DNA from: Caldisericaceae bacterium
GTDB lineage: Bacteria; Calditrichota; Calditrichia; Calditrichales; Calditrichaceae
Length of the DNA: 17,215 bases
NCBI GenBank assembly: GCA_021160885.1
Contig: JAGHBR010000024.1
Coordinates: 1 to 17,215, forward strand
Direction of reading: 5' to 3'
Part shown: in pieces, positions 1-7,226 of the stretch
Numbering within the stretch: position 1 is the first letter of the stretch
How the letters are laid out: each line of letters begins with the position of its first letter
The notes under the pieces: model-generated
Databases searched by the model: none
The model's input: the letters and a program-made list of their open reading frames with translations, nothing else
What the model was told of the DNA's origin: nothing
Position numbers and translations under genes: made by a program

Positions 1-63
1 ATATTCAAGGAACCCAATAAGGTAAAAATCGTAGAACAATTTCTAAAAACGAAAAGAAGGTAG
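1..63 (+). CDS. C-terminal end of an upstream gene (partial)
   Basis: Frame 1 is open from the window edge to a TAG at 61-63 and gives 20 lysine-rich residues ending in Lys-Arg-Arg. The stop lies 5 nt before the smg start, and the smg Shine-Dalgarno is inside its last codons, so it is very likely the preceding gene of the same operon. Too little is visible to name it. In many bacteria dprA precedes smg and topA, so dprA is a guess from gene order only; nothing in these residues confirms it. Confidence 0.5.
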   Translation: MFKEPNKVKIVEQFLKTKRR

Positions 64-68
64 TAAAA

Positions 69-539
69 ATGCACGAACGTCTAATCGAAGTCATCATGTA
101 TTTGCTGAAAGAATTCAAAAGCAATAGAACCAATGAAAATTACCATTCGCTTTCACAAGAATTATCAGCCAAAGGCTACAGCAATGTGGAAATCAATTTT
201 GCCTTAAACTGGATTTTCAACAATCTCAGTCAAAAACAGGGCAAGATAAATCAAGATATAGAATATTCTTCCCGGGCAAATCGTTTGCTGCACCAGTTAG
301 AAAGAATTATTTTAACTCCGGAAGCATACGGCTACTTATTACAAATGCATCAATTGGGCTTACTTAATGATGCTGAATTCGAAGAAGTTATTGATGGAGC
401 CATCCTTGAGGCTTCGCCCGTCATTGATATTGAGGATATTAAACGAATTGCCGCCCTGGTTGTTTTTGGCGGTGATCCGGAAAAGAAAGGCGCCTGGGAA
501 GGATTTTTATTCCCTTTTGGTTCCAATACCATTCAATAA
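69..539 (+). CDS. smg: Smg family protein (DUF494)
   Basis: This 156-residue protein matches the Smg/DUF494 family in length and layout. It has an N-terminal helical stretch (Leu-Ile-Glu-Val-Ile-Met-Tyr-Leu near residues 5-12), a central segment with Glu-Ile-Asn-Phe-Ala-Leu-Asn-Trp, and a C-terminal block near residues 100-145. That block reads Leu-Asn-Asp-Ala-Glu-Phe-Glu-Glu-Val-Ile-Asp, followed by Ile-Asp-Ile-Glu-Asp-Ile-Lys. Family members are small cytoplasmic proteins of unclear function, typically found between dprA and topA, and the neighbour here is indeed topA. The start is ATG at 69, with Shine-Dalgarno GAAGG at 56-60 and an 8-nt spacer. The molecular role is unknown; the assignment rests on family resemblance and synteny. 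Confidence 0.85.
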   Translation: MHERLIEVIMYLLKEFKSNRTNENYHSLSQELSAKGYSNVEINFALNWIFNNLSQKQGKINQDIEYSSRANRLLHQLERIILTPEAYGYLLQMHQLGLLNDAEFEEVIDGAILEASPVIDIEDIKRIAALVVFGGDPEKKGAWEGFLFPFGSNTIQ

Positions 540-544
540 ATAAT

Positions 545-573
545 TTGCATTCTTGAAATCAATCTTTTATTAT
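545..573 (+). promoter_or_regulatory. Candidate sigma-70-type promoter for topA
   Basis: In the 64-nt gap between smg and topA lie TTGCAT (545-550) and TATTAT (568-573), separated by 17 nt. The -10 matches TATAAT at 5 of 6 positions; the -35 shares TTG. The predicted start of transcription near 580 leaves a short leader containing the GGAG Shine-Dalgarno. The same TTGCAT hexamer precedes other genes in this window. This is pattern recognition only; topA could also be read through from smg. Confidence 0.4.
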
Positions 574-603
574 TTGTAATGAAAGGAGAAGTCCGTACTA
601 TTT

Positions 604-2838
604 ATGGCCAATAACAATAAAAAATCATTAGTCGTTGTAGAATCTCCTGCAAAGGCCAGGACAATCAATAAATATTTAGGATCAAATTACGAAGTTGCTG
701 CCTCTGTTGGTCATATTATTGACCTTCCTAAAAGCAAATTGGGCGTTAGCATAGAAGAAGGGTTTAAGCCCCAATACGTTAAAATTCGTGGTAAAGAAAA
801 AATAATCAAAGAGCTGAAACAGAAGGCCAAACAATCCGATAAAGTTTACCTGGCAACTGACCCAGACCGTGAAGGTGAGGCCATTGCTTACCACATTTCT
901 TCCATTTTAGACAAACCCGAGGCTGATGTTCTGCGTGTTGAGTTTAACGAGATCACCAAATCAGCTGTAGATCAGGCTATGAAGCAACCGCGCCAGATTG
1001 ACATGAACCGGGTTTACTCACAGCAGGCGCGACGCGTTTTGGACCGGATTGTGGGCTACAAAATTTCGCCTTTGCTATGGCAAATCATTTACCGGGGCTT
1101 AAGCGCCGGACGCGTTCAATCAGTTGCGTTGCGTTTAATTTGTGAGCGTGAAGAAGAAATCCGCAATTTTAAGCCGGAAGAATTCTGGAACATTTTTGCC
1201 TTAATCCAGCCACAAAATACCAATCCTTTTAAAGTAAAACTGGTTAAAATTGACGGCAAAAAAGTTAAAATTGCAAACGAAGAGCAAGCAAAAAATCATT
1301 TAGAAAAATTAAAACAACTGACTTTTGTAATCTCTTCGGTTGACAAAAAAAAGGTAAAACGAAAAGCGCCTCCGCCTTTCATTACAAGCACTATGCAGCA
1401 GGTAGCTGCCCGCCAGTTGCGCATGAGTACTAAACGCATCATGGCTATTGCTCAATCGCTTTATGAAGGCGTCGAAATTCCCGGACAGGGAAGTGTCGGT
1501 CTGATCACTTACATGCGTACTGATTCTACGCGCATTAGCGAACAAGCCATTGAAAGTGTCAGGCAATACATTAAAGATCAAATTGGTGACGAATATTTAC
1601 CTGCTAAAGCGCACCATTTCCGTTCTAAAAAATCGGCTCAGGATGCCCACGAAGCCATTCGGCCAACTTACCTTACGCCGGAATTTTCGCCGGAAGCTTT
1701 AAAAGACAAGTTGAGTAACGAACAATATCGACTTTACGATCTGATCTGGAAACGCTTTGTCGCTTGCCAGATGAAACCAGCCGAATTCGACAAGACCACA
1801 GTGGAAGTTGAAGCCGGCAACTATCTGTTCCAGGCCCAGGGTGAGGTAATGACTTTTCCCGGCTTCATGAAGGTTTACCGAGAAGACATCGGGGAAGAAA
1901 ACGCCAATGGTTCCGCTCAGGATCTTCCTGCCGGTTTACAGGCGGGAATTAATTGTCAGCTTAAGGAACTGATTCCTGAGCAAAACTTTACCAAACCACC
2001 GGCGCGTTACACCGAAAGTACCCTGGTCAAAGAATTAGATCGCCTTGGAATCGGGCGCCCCAGCACCTATGCTCAGATTGTTAGTACCATTCTGCAGCGT
2101 AAGTACGTGGAACGAAAAGAACAAAAGCTGTACGCCACTGAGCTTGGAGAAACCGTCAACAAAATTCTGGTAAAGAGCTTTCCGGATATTTTTAACGTAA
2201 GCTTTACGGCTAAAATGGAAGAAAAGTTAGATGAAATTGCCCGCAACGGCGCTACGTATGAAAAAGTGATGACGGAGTTTTACCAGCCATTCATTTCTGA
2301 TCTGGAAAAAGTTAAAAGTCAGACCAAAGAACTGAAAGAGCTACTCACTGAGGAAAGCGATGAAATTTGTGACCAATGCGGCCGGCCTATGGTTATTCGC
2401 TGGGGACGCAATGGACGCTTTTTAGCCTGTAGTGGTTACCCTGAATGCAAGAATACCAAGCCATTGGAAAGTGAAGCGCCTCAGCAGACAGATGAAATCT
2501 GTGAAAAATGCGGCAGCCCCATGGTCATTAAACGCGGTCGCTTTGGCGCTTTTTTAGCCTGCTCCAACTACCCGGAATGCAAAAACACCAAACCATTGAG
2601 CACAGGTATAGATTGCCCCAAAGAAGGTTGCGATGGTAAAATTGTTGAACGACGTTCTAAAAAAGGACGCGTTTTTTACGGATGTTCCAATTACCCCGAC
2701 TGCGACTTTGTCTCCTGGGATAAACCAGTCAACCGGGAATGCCCGCAGTGCGGCAATCATTATATGGTAGAAAAGAACCTGAAAAGTAAAGGGCTAATTC
2801 TTCGTTGTCCGGTTTGTAAATACGAAGAACCAGCATAA
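604..2838 (+). CDS. topA: DNA topoisomerase I (type IA)
   Basis: Relaxes negatively supercoiled DNA by cutting one strand through a 5'-phosphotyrosine link. All hallmarks are visible in the 744 residues. The Toprim domain is at the N-terminus, with Glu13 in Val-Glu-Ser-Pro-Ala-Lys-Ala and the metal-binding set Asp86/Asp88/Glu90 in Asp-Pro-Asp-Arg-Glu-Gly-Glu. The catalytic Tyr303 lies in Ile-Thr-Tyr-Met-Arg-Thr-Asp-Ser. Four tandem Cys4 zinc ribbons form the tail: Cys589/592/609/615, 633/636/653/659, 671/676/694/700 and 713/716/735/738. The protein is shorter than the 865-residue E. coli enzyme, within the normal range for the family. The start ATG at 604 has GGAG at 585-588, a rather long 15-nt spacing. 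The xerC-like gene follows after 10 nt, so the two are probably co-transcribed. Confidence 0.97.
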   Translation: MANNNKKSLVVVESPAKARTINKYLGSNYEVAASVGHIIDLPKSKLGVSIEEGFKPQYVKIRGKEKIIKELKQKAKQSDKVYLATDPDREGEAIAYHISSILDKPEADVLRVEFNEITKSAVDQAMKQPRQIDMNRVYSQQARRVLDRIVGYKISPLLWQIIYRGLSAGRVQSVALRLICEREEEIRNFKPEEFWNIFALIQPQNTNPFKVKLVKIDGKKVKIANEEQAKNHLEKLKQLTFVISSVDKKKVKRKAPPPFITSTMQQVAARQLRMSTKRIMAIAQSLYEGVEIPGQGSVGLITYMRTDSTRISEQAIESVRQYIKDQIGDEYLPAKAHHFRSKKSAQDAHEAIRPTYLTPEFSPEALKDKLSNEQYRLYDLIWKRFVACQMKPAEFDKTTVEVEAGNYLFQAQGEVMTFPGFMKVYREDIGEENANGSAQDLPAGLQAGINCQLKELIPEQNFTKPPARYTESTLVKELDRLGIGRPSTYAQIVSTILQRKYVERKEQKLYATELGETVNKILVKSFPDIFNVSFTAKMEEKLDEIARNGATYEKVMTEFYQPFISDLEKVKSQTKELKELLTEESDEICDQCGRPMVIRWGRNGRFLACSGYPECKNTKPLESEAPQQTDEICEKCGSPMVIKRGRFGAFLACSNYPECKNTKPLSTGIDCPKEGCDGKIVERRSKKGRVFYGCSNYPDCDFVSWDKPVNRECPQCGNHYMVEKNLKSKGLILRCPVCKYEEPA

Positions 2839-2848
2839 TTCAAAATAA

Positions 2849-3769
2849 ATGAACAAAAAAGTACGCGATTTTTTACGTTATCTCTACCTTGAACGACGTT
2901 TTACGCGTAATACCATCACTTCGTATGGAACTGATTTAGTTCAATTTCAGCGATTTCTGGAAAATCATTTAGGTACTTCGCAAATAAACTGGTCTCTGGT
3001 TGACAAACGCACAATTCGTTATTTTTTGATCAATCTGCAGGAGCAAAATGTTTCAAAACGTACGGTTGCCAGAAAATTAGCTACCTTAAAATCTTTTTTT
3101 CGCTATTTAGTGAAAAATGAAATTCTTGAAAGCAATCCTGTTTCTTCAATTAAAATGCCAAAGCTGGAAAAGAAACTACCTGAATATCTTTCTGTTTCTG
3201 AAACCGAAAAATTATTAAGTCTGCCCGATTTCAAAACATTTGAAGGATTACGTGATTTAGCCATTTTAGAATTGTTTTACGGAACCGGTATTCGTCTTTC
3301 GGAGTTGATTAATTTAAAGGTTGATCAAATCGACTTAAAACAACAGTTAATCAGAGTGATCGGCAAAGGCAACAAAGAAAGAATTGTACCATTCGGCGGA
3401 AGTGCAAAACAGATTGTGGAAAAATATTTGCTTATTCGTCCTCAATTTGCAGAAAATTCTGTCGATAATCTATTTGTGCTTAAATCCGGAAAGAAAATGT
3501 ACCCTATGGCAGTTCAAAGAATTGTACAAAAATATTTAAAACAAGCCAGCAATGTTCAGCAAAAAAGCCCCCATATTTTAAGACACAGTTTTGCCACGCA
3601 CTTATTGAATCAGGGCGCAGATATTCGGGTGGTTAAAGACTTATTGGGTCACGAAAATTTAACTACCACGCAAATTTACACCCATCTTTCCATTGATCAT
3701 CTAAAGAGAATTTACAATCAAGCCCATCCACGGGCATCAAATAAATCATCAAAAAACCGAAGGAGGTAG
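2849..3769 (+). CDS. xerC: Site-specific tyrosine recombinase, XerC/XerD type
   Basis: This 306-residue recombinase probably resolves chromosome dimers at a dif site. The N-terminal SAM-like core-binding domain (about residues 1-90) precedes a catalytic domain with the full set of active-site residues: Arg149 (Gly-Thr-Gly-Ile-Arg), Lys173 (Gly-Lys-Gly-Asn-Lys), His242 and Arg245 (His-Ile-Leu-Arg-His), His268 (Leu-Gly-His-Glu) and the nucleophile Tyr277 (Gln-Ile-Tyr-Thr-His). Length fits Xer proteins (about 300). The topA-xerC order, known in other phyla, favours the xerC name, but XerD or a single-recombinase (XerH/XerS-like) role cannot be excluded from sequence alone. There is no clear Shine-Dalgarno before ATG 2849, so translation may be coupled to topA, which ends 10 nt upstream. 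Confidence 0.92.
   Translation: MNKKVRDFLRYLYLERRFTRNTITSYGTDLVQFQRFLENHLGTSQINWSLVDKRTIRYFLINLQEQNVSKRTVARKLATLKSFFRYLVKNEILESNPVSSIKMPKLEKKLPEYLSVSETEKLLSLPDFKTFEGLRDLAILELFYGTGIRLSELINLKVDQIDLKQQLIRVIGKGNKERIVPFGGSAKQIVEKYLLIRPQFAENSVDNLFVLKSGKKMYPMAVQRIVQKYLKQASNVQQKSPHILRHSFATHLLNQGADIRVVKDLLGHENLTTTQIYTHLSIDHLKRIYNQAHPRASNKSSKNRRR
3761..3766 (+). promoter_or_regulatory. Shine-Dalgarno of hpf, inside the last xerC codons
   Basis: AGGAGG forms part of the final arginine codons of the recombinase gene, directly before its TAG stop (3767-3769). The spacing is 5 nt to ATG 3772 and only 2 nt to the alternative GTG 3769, which decides the hpf start in favour of 3772. The arrangement suggests translational coupling. 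Confidence 0.8.
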
Positions 3770-3771
3770 TG

Positions 3772-4089
3772 ATGAACGTATCAATCACCACTCGTGGCTA
3801 CAAAGCGCCGGAACGGTTAAAAAATTACCTGGTAGATAAACTGAAGCGCCTGAATCGCTTTAAGGATCAGATAATGGACATAGACGCTATTTTTTCTTAC
3901 GAAAAGCTTGACCAAGTGGTTGAATTCAAAGTAAATCTTCGTAAAAAACAATTTATTGTAAAAGAACGATCAGAAGATATTTTTAAATCCATAGATTTAG
4001 CTATCGATAATGTGGAAAGACAGATAACTAAAATTAAAGAAAAAATTCGTGAACACGACAAAAAGAAAATCACCGAAGTTGTTGAATAG
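3772..4089 (+). CDS. hpf: Ribosome hibernation promoting factor, short form (HPF/YfiA family)
   Basis: A 105-residue protein of the HPF/YfiA/RaiA family, which binds the 30S decoding region and silences or protects ribosomes in slow growth. The fold is recognisable: Val-Ser-Ile-Thr-Thr-Arg-Gly-Tyr (strand 1), a first helix with Leu-Lys-Asn-Tyr-Leu-Val-Asp-Lys-Leu, and a second long helix with Ser-Ile-Asp-Leu-Ala-Ile-Asp-Asn-Val-Glu-Arg-Gln-Ile. It ends after the core domain and lacks the C-terminal dimerisation domain of long HPF, so it is the short type. An in-frame GTG at 3769 would add one residue but lies too close to the Shine-Dalgarno. It follows xerC directly and is closed by a terminator. 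In many bacteria hpf sits near rpoN and hprK, and hprK is indeed next. Confidence 0.92.
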   Translation: MNVSITTRGYKAPERLKNYLVDKLKRLNRFKDQIMDIDAIFSYEKLDQVVEFKVNLRKKQFIVKERSEDIFKSIDLAIDNVERQITKIKEKIREHDKKKITEVVE

Positions 4090-4119
4090 GAAAAGCGCCG
4101 CAAGGCGCTTTTCTTTTTT
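4090..4119 (+). terminator. Strong Rho-independent terminator after hpf
   Basis: A perfect 10-bp stem (GAAAAGCGCC at 4090-4099 with GGCGCTTTTC at 4104-4113) closes a GCAA tetraloop of the GNRA type and runs into six T at 4114-4119. It begins directly after the hpf stop codon and separates the topA-xerC-hpf group from hprK. Confidence 0.93.
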
Positions 4120-4159
4120 AGTTTGCACATTGAAAGTATGTTTAATAACTTAGGACGCT

Positions 4160-5146
4160 ATGAATGAGTACATAACCGTAAGAACGTTACTGCGAGAAAA
4201 TCAGGAACGTTTAAAGTTACAACTGATTTGTTCAGAAAATGGACTAAACCGCAAAATCGTTTCCAGCGAAATTCACCGGCCCGGACTGGCTCTTTCTGGG
4301 TTTGTGGAACTTTTTACCTGGGATCGTATTCAAATTCTGGGTAACACGGAGGTGCGTTACTTACAAAGTCTTCCTCCCAGACAACTGGCTCGTTCCGTTG
4401 ATCGCTTTATGGAATTTGAAATTCCGGCCATCATTGTAACCAATAACAACGAAATTCCTGAGTACCTCGTTCAGGTAGCAACCCGGCGCTTCATCTCTGT
4501 TTTTAGTACCCCTTTAAGCACCACACGTCTGGTACATTTACTTAGCGAATATTTAGAAGAGAAATTTGCGCCGCGCATTTCCATGCACGGATCATTGGTA
4601 GATGTGTATGGTATTGGTATTTTGTTTACGGGTCGCGCCGGAATCGGTAAAAGTGAAGTGGCGCTCGATCTGGTAGAACGCGGCCATCGTCTGGTAGCAG
4701 ACGACCTGGTTATCATTACCAAACAGAGCGAAGAGGTTTTGATTGGCAAAGGACGCGAAATTGCAGAACACATTTTGGAAGTGCGTGGCGTTGGTTTGAT
4801 TGACGTACGACGCATCTTTGGCATTCGTGGAGTGCGAATGCAAAAAAGAGTGGAAGTGGAAGTAAAGCTGGTGGACTGGGAGAAAACCAGGGAATACGAA
4901 CGCACTGGACTGGAAGATAATTTTACAGAGATTTTAGGCGTTGAAATTCCGCAGGTTATTTTACCTATTAATCCGGGTAAAAACATTACTGTAATTGCCG
5001 AAACCATTGCCATGAATCATTTGCTTAAAACCTATGGTTATCATGCCGCGCGCGAATTTAACCAACGCCTGCGCGATTACATGATGCACAAGGATGAAGT
5101 GCCCATTTATCAGGATCGCGATTATTTGAAGAAAGATAAAGAATGA
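4160..5146 (+). CDS. hprK: HPr kinase/phosphorylase
   Basis: HprK phosphorylates and dephosphorylates a serine of the PTS carrier HPr. The 328-residue protein has the expected N-terminal domain (about 1-130) and a C-terminal kinase domain. Visible motifs are His143 in Met-His-Gly-Ser-Leu-Val-Asp (the conserved catalytic-region histidine), the P-loop Gly158-Arg-Ala-Gly-Ile-Gly-Lys164-Ser165 followed by Glu, Ala-Asp-Asp just downstream, and the family signature Glu-Val-Arg-Gly-Val-Gly-Leu-Ile-Asp-Val-Arg. The P-loop has Ala160 where Ser is usual; Lys and Ser at the phosphate-binding end are intact. Start ATG 4160 has AGGA at 4152-4155. The stop overlaps the EIIA start by 4 nt (ATGA), a sign of coupled translation. 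HPr itself is not in this window. Confidence 0.95.
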   Translation: MNEYITVRTLLRENQERLKLQLICSENGLNRKIVSSEIHRPGLALSGFVELFTWDRIQILGNTEVRYLQSLPPRQLARSVDRFMEFEIPAIIVTNNNEIPEYLVQVATRRFISVFSTPLSTTRLVHLLSEYLEEKFAPRISMHGSLVDVYGIGILFTGRAGIGKSEVALDLVERGHRLVADDLVIITKQSEEVLIGKGREIAEHILEVRGVGLIDVRRIFGIRGVRMQKRVEVEVKLVDWEKTREYERTGLEDNFTEILGVEIPQVILPINPGKNITVIAETIAMNHLLKTYGYHAAREFNQRLRDYMMHKDEVPIYQDRDYLKKDKE

Positions 5147-5529
5147 ACAGTAACGTTTTTGCTGCAATTATTACGCATGGAGAGCTGGCCTGCGCACTGG
5201 CAAATGTTGCCGAGAACCTGATGACTTCGGAAATTACGCTACATTGTTACTCAACCAAAATTCTGAGTTCAGAAGAAATTATTAATCAGTTAGAAGAAAA
5301 AATTACTCAGCAAAAGCCTGAAAAAGTTCTGCTATTTGTTGATCTGGTTGGCGGCGGTTGCTGGATTATTGCTAATAAAATAAAAAAAAATAACGAACAT
5401 ATTAATGTGCTGGCTGGCGTAAATGTGCCAATGATTGTTTCTTTCCTGATTAATTTTAAGCGGTTGGAATGGCCGTCTTTACTGGAAAAAATTACAGCAG
5501 ATGCTCAAAAGGGCATCATTTTGCGATAA
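5143..5529 (+). CDS. PTS EIIA domain protein, mannose family
   Basis: A 128-residue single-domain protein of the mannose/sorbose EIIA family (PTS_EIIA_man). The N-terminus reads Ala-Ala-Ile-Ile-Thr-His12-Gly-Glu-Leu-Ala, and His12 matches the phosphorylated histidine of E. coli ManX (His10). A later strand ends in Val-Asp-Leu-Val-Gly-Gly-Gly-Cys-Trp, where typical members carry Asp-Leu-Phe-Gly-Gly-Ser-Pro; the loop next to the active site is therefore altered. It overlaps hprK by 4 nt and is followed after 38 nt by the EIIB gene. With no EIIC or EIID nearby, a regulatory role in a partial phosphorelay is more likely than sugar uptake; that is inference. Confidence 0.85.
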   Translation: MNSNVFAAIITHGELACALANVAENLMTSEITLHCYSTKILSSEEIINQLEEKITQQKPEKVLLFVDLVGGGCWIIANKIKKNNEHINVLAGVNVPMIVSFLINFKRLEWPSLLEKITADAQKGIILR

Positions 5530-5567
5530 AATTCGTTACCTAAAAAACATTTTTATGGAGAACAGCA

Positions 5568-6047
5568 GTGAAGGTTCAATTGTTTCGCATTGACGACCGC
5601 TTGATTCATGGCCAAGTAGTTATTGGCTGGGCAAATTTTATAAACTCCGAAAAAGTAGTGTTGTGTGACGATTCGGTTGCAGAAAATGATTGGGAAAAAG
5701 AACTCTATCTTTCCAGTGTTCCGGAATATTTAACTGCAATTGTGCTTTCAACGGACCAAATGGCTGAAATTCTAAAAAATGAAACCAGCGATCTGAGCAA
5801 AACAATTGTACTGGTAAATTCTCCTTTTACAGTCGAAAAACTTGTTGAAAAGGACTCTAAACCCGAAGAAATAAATGTGGGCGGCATTCATTACAAGGAA
5901 GGGCGTCGGGAATATTTGCCGTATCTTTTTTTAAATGACCTGGAAGTGGCATTATTTAAAAAGCTGATGGCGCAGGGTATTCAATTTTATTGTCAAGATG
6001 TCCCATCAGCCAAGCGTATTCCTTTGCAAAAAGTTTTATCAAAATAG
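5568..6047 (+). CDS. PTS EIIB protein, mannose/sorbose family
   Basis: A 159-residue protein matching the PTSIIB_sorb family in length and start. The N-terminus reads Phe-Arg-Ile-Asp-Asp-Arg-Leu-Ile-His14-Gly-Gln-Val, and His14 is the expected phosphorylation site that accepts phosphate from EIIA. Further typical elements are Gly-Trp-Ala-Asn and Val-Val-Leu-Cys-Asp-Asp, then Asn-Val-Gly-Gly-Ile-His in the middle. Start is GTG 5568 with GGAG at 5557-5560 (7-nt spacer). In transport systems EIIB is followed by the membrane subunits EIIC and EIID; here the next gene is an MCE-domain protein, so no cognate permease is present. Confidence 0.88.
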   Translation: MKVQLFRIDDRLIHGQVVIGWANFINSEKVVLCDDSVAENDWEKELYLSSVPEYLTAIVLSTDQMAEILKNETSDLSKTIVLVNSPFTVEKLVEKDSKPEEINVGGIHYKEGRREYLPYLFLNDLEVALFKKLMAQGIQFYCQDVPSAKRIPLQKVLSK

Positions 6048-6057
6048 AAATGTACTC

Positions 6058-6942
6058 ATGAAAAAGAATGTTTTCAGTACAGAAATTAAAGTCGGTTTAA
6101 CGGTAGTTGTTGCCACTTTTATTCTGGTTTATGGAATCATCTGGGGTAAAGGCTACCGTTTGCACATCAATAAATATCAGTTACAACTTTTGTTTGATAA
6201 TGTTGGCGGCATGGTGCCAGGCGACCCGGTTACCGTGAACGGCGTTAAAGAGGGCAAAGTATTGTCCATTGATTGGCAGGATCGGGACGTGCTGGTGACT
6301 ATTGAACTAAACGACCGGGTTAAACTTTTTGAAGACGCCAGTTTCATCATCATCAGTGCGGAATTGTTGGCCGGCATGAAGGTCGAAATCGATCCTGGTA
6401 AATCAAACAAAAAACTGAATCTGGCCAAACAACCGTTTCGCGGAAAGTATGGTGGGCGCATTGTTGATGTTGGACTAACCATTGACAAACTGGCCCAGGA
6501 TATGTCATCATTGACCTTTCGGCTGGACACTACCACGGCCTTGATTAATGATCTTTTAAAATCAGGCCATTTGCAAAAAAGTATTACTTCTACCTTAAAC
6601 AATCTTGATCAATTAAGCGCCGACTTTGCGCCCGTTCCGGATAGCCTTAAGACAACCATCAACCGCCTGAATATGGCAATTAATCAAATTAACCAGATGA
6701 TTGGCGAAAACCGCAAGCCGTTGAACGCTTCGTTACAAGAAATTCAGGCAATGGGTAAAAATATTAACCAGTTGACCAGCCAACTAAACAAAACCATGAA
6801 AGAGATCGAATCGCAACGTGGTACACTTGGTAAGGTGGTTTATGACTCCACACTTTATAAAAATTTAAACAAAACTTTGCTTACAGTCGATTCGTTAGCC
6901 CGTAGACTTAGAAAAAAAGGCTTGAAATTAAGTTTATTTTAA
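6058..6942 (+). CDS. MCE/MlaD family envelope protein
   Basis: A 294-residue protein with a short cytoplasmic start, one membrane-spanning segment (about residues 12-29) and an MCE domain (about 37-113) that includes Asp-Asn-Val-Gly-Gly-Met-Val-Pro-Gly-Asp-Pro-Val and Gly-Val-Lys-Glu-Gly-Lys-Val. A long helical, coiled-coil-prone tail rich in Asn, Gln and Leu follows. MCE proteins are substrate-binding parts of lipid transporters (MlaD, PqiB, Mce) between the inner and outer membranes. The ATPase (MlaF) and permease (MlaE) that normally accompany it are not beside it. I chose ATG 6058, 10 nt after the EIIB stop and directly before Lys-Lys-Asn-Val. An earlier in-frame ATG at 5998 lies inside the EIIB gene and would add 20 residues unlike the family. 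No strong Shine-Dalgarno is visible, so translation may be coupled. Confidence 0.85.
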   Translation: MKKNVFSTEIKVGLTVVVATFILVYGIIWGKGYRLHINKYQLQLLFDNVGGMVPGDPVTVNGVKEGKVLSIDWQDRDVLVTIELNDRVKLFEDASFIIISAELLAGMKVEIDPGKSNKKLNLAKQPFRGKYGGRIVDVGLTIDKLAQDMSSLTFRLDTTTALINDLLKSGHLQKSITSTLNNLDQLSADFAPVPDSLKTTINRLNMAINQINQMIGENRKPLNASLQEIQAMGKNINQLTSQLNKTMKEIESQRGTLGKVVYDSTLYKNLNKTLLTVDSLARRLRKKGLKLSLF

Positions 6943-7003
6943 GCAATAAAATTTGCATTGAAGAAAACAAGTTAATAAATTTTAGGTTTTAAAAATAACG
7001 ATT

Positions 7004-7076
<73 letters not shown>

Positions 7077-7082
7077 CCTTTG

Positions 7083-7113
7083 AAAAGGCTGCCTCTGGCA
7101 GCCTTTTTGTTTT
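7083..7113 (+). terminator. Rho-independent terminator after tRNA-Phe
   Basis: AAAAGGCTGCC (7083-7093) pairs with GGCAGCCTTTT (7097-7107) around a TCT loop, followed by T-rich sequence with one G. The stem is 11 bp and starts 7 nt after the tRNA, so the tRNA appears to be the last transcribed gene of its unit. Confidence 0.92.
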
Positions 7114-7148
7114 AAACCTCTAAGTTCCCTAAAAAAAGTGTAAAAAAG

Positions 7149-7185
7149 TTGCATTTTTCAATTAATTAGTTTAAATAATTATAAT
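7149..7185 (+). promoter_or_regulatory. Candidate promoter region for the DUF1841-like gene
   Basis: TTGCAT (7149-7154) is followed after 16 nt by TTAAAT (7171-7176). A perfect TATAAT lies at 7180-7185 but has only a poor -35 (TTCAAT, 7157-7162) at 17 nt. Either could drive the gene at 7227, which lies just after a terminator and so needs its own promoter. Which one is used cannot be decided by eye. Confidence 0.4.
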
Positions 7186-7226
7186 GTTGACTTTTGTTTG
7201 AAATATTATATTTGGAGAGTAAAGCA

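Noticed and set aside
4471..5013. 180-codon minus-strand frame across hprK
   Set aside because: It is antisense to the kinase domain of hprK, with Ser/Thr-rich low-complexity composition typical of a shadow frame.
5998..6057. N-terminal extension of the MCE protein from ATG 5998
   Set aside because: It lies inside the EIIB gene in another frame and puts unrelated residues before the membrane segment; ATG 6058 fits the family.
7194..7226. TTG 7194 start for the DUF1841-like protein
   Set aside because: It would place the Shine-Dalgarno inside the coding sequence; ATG 7227 follows GGAG by 9 nt.
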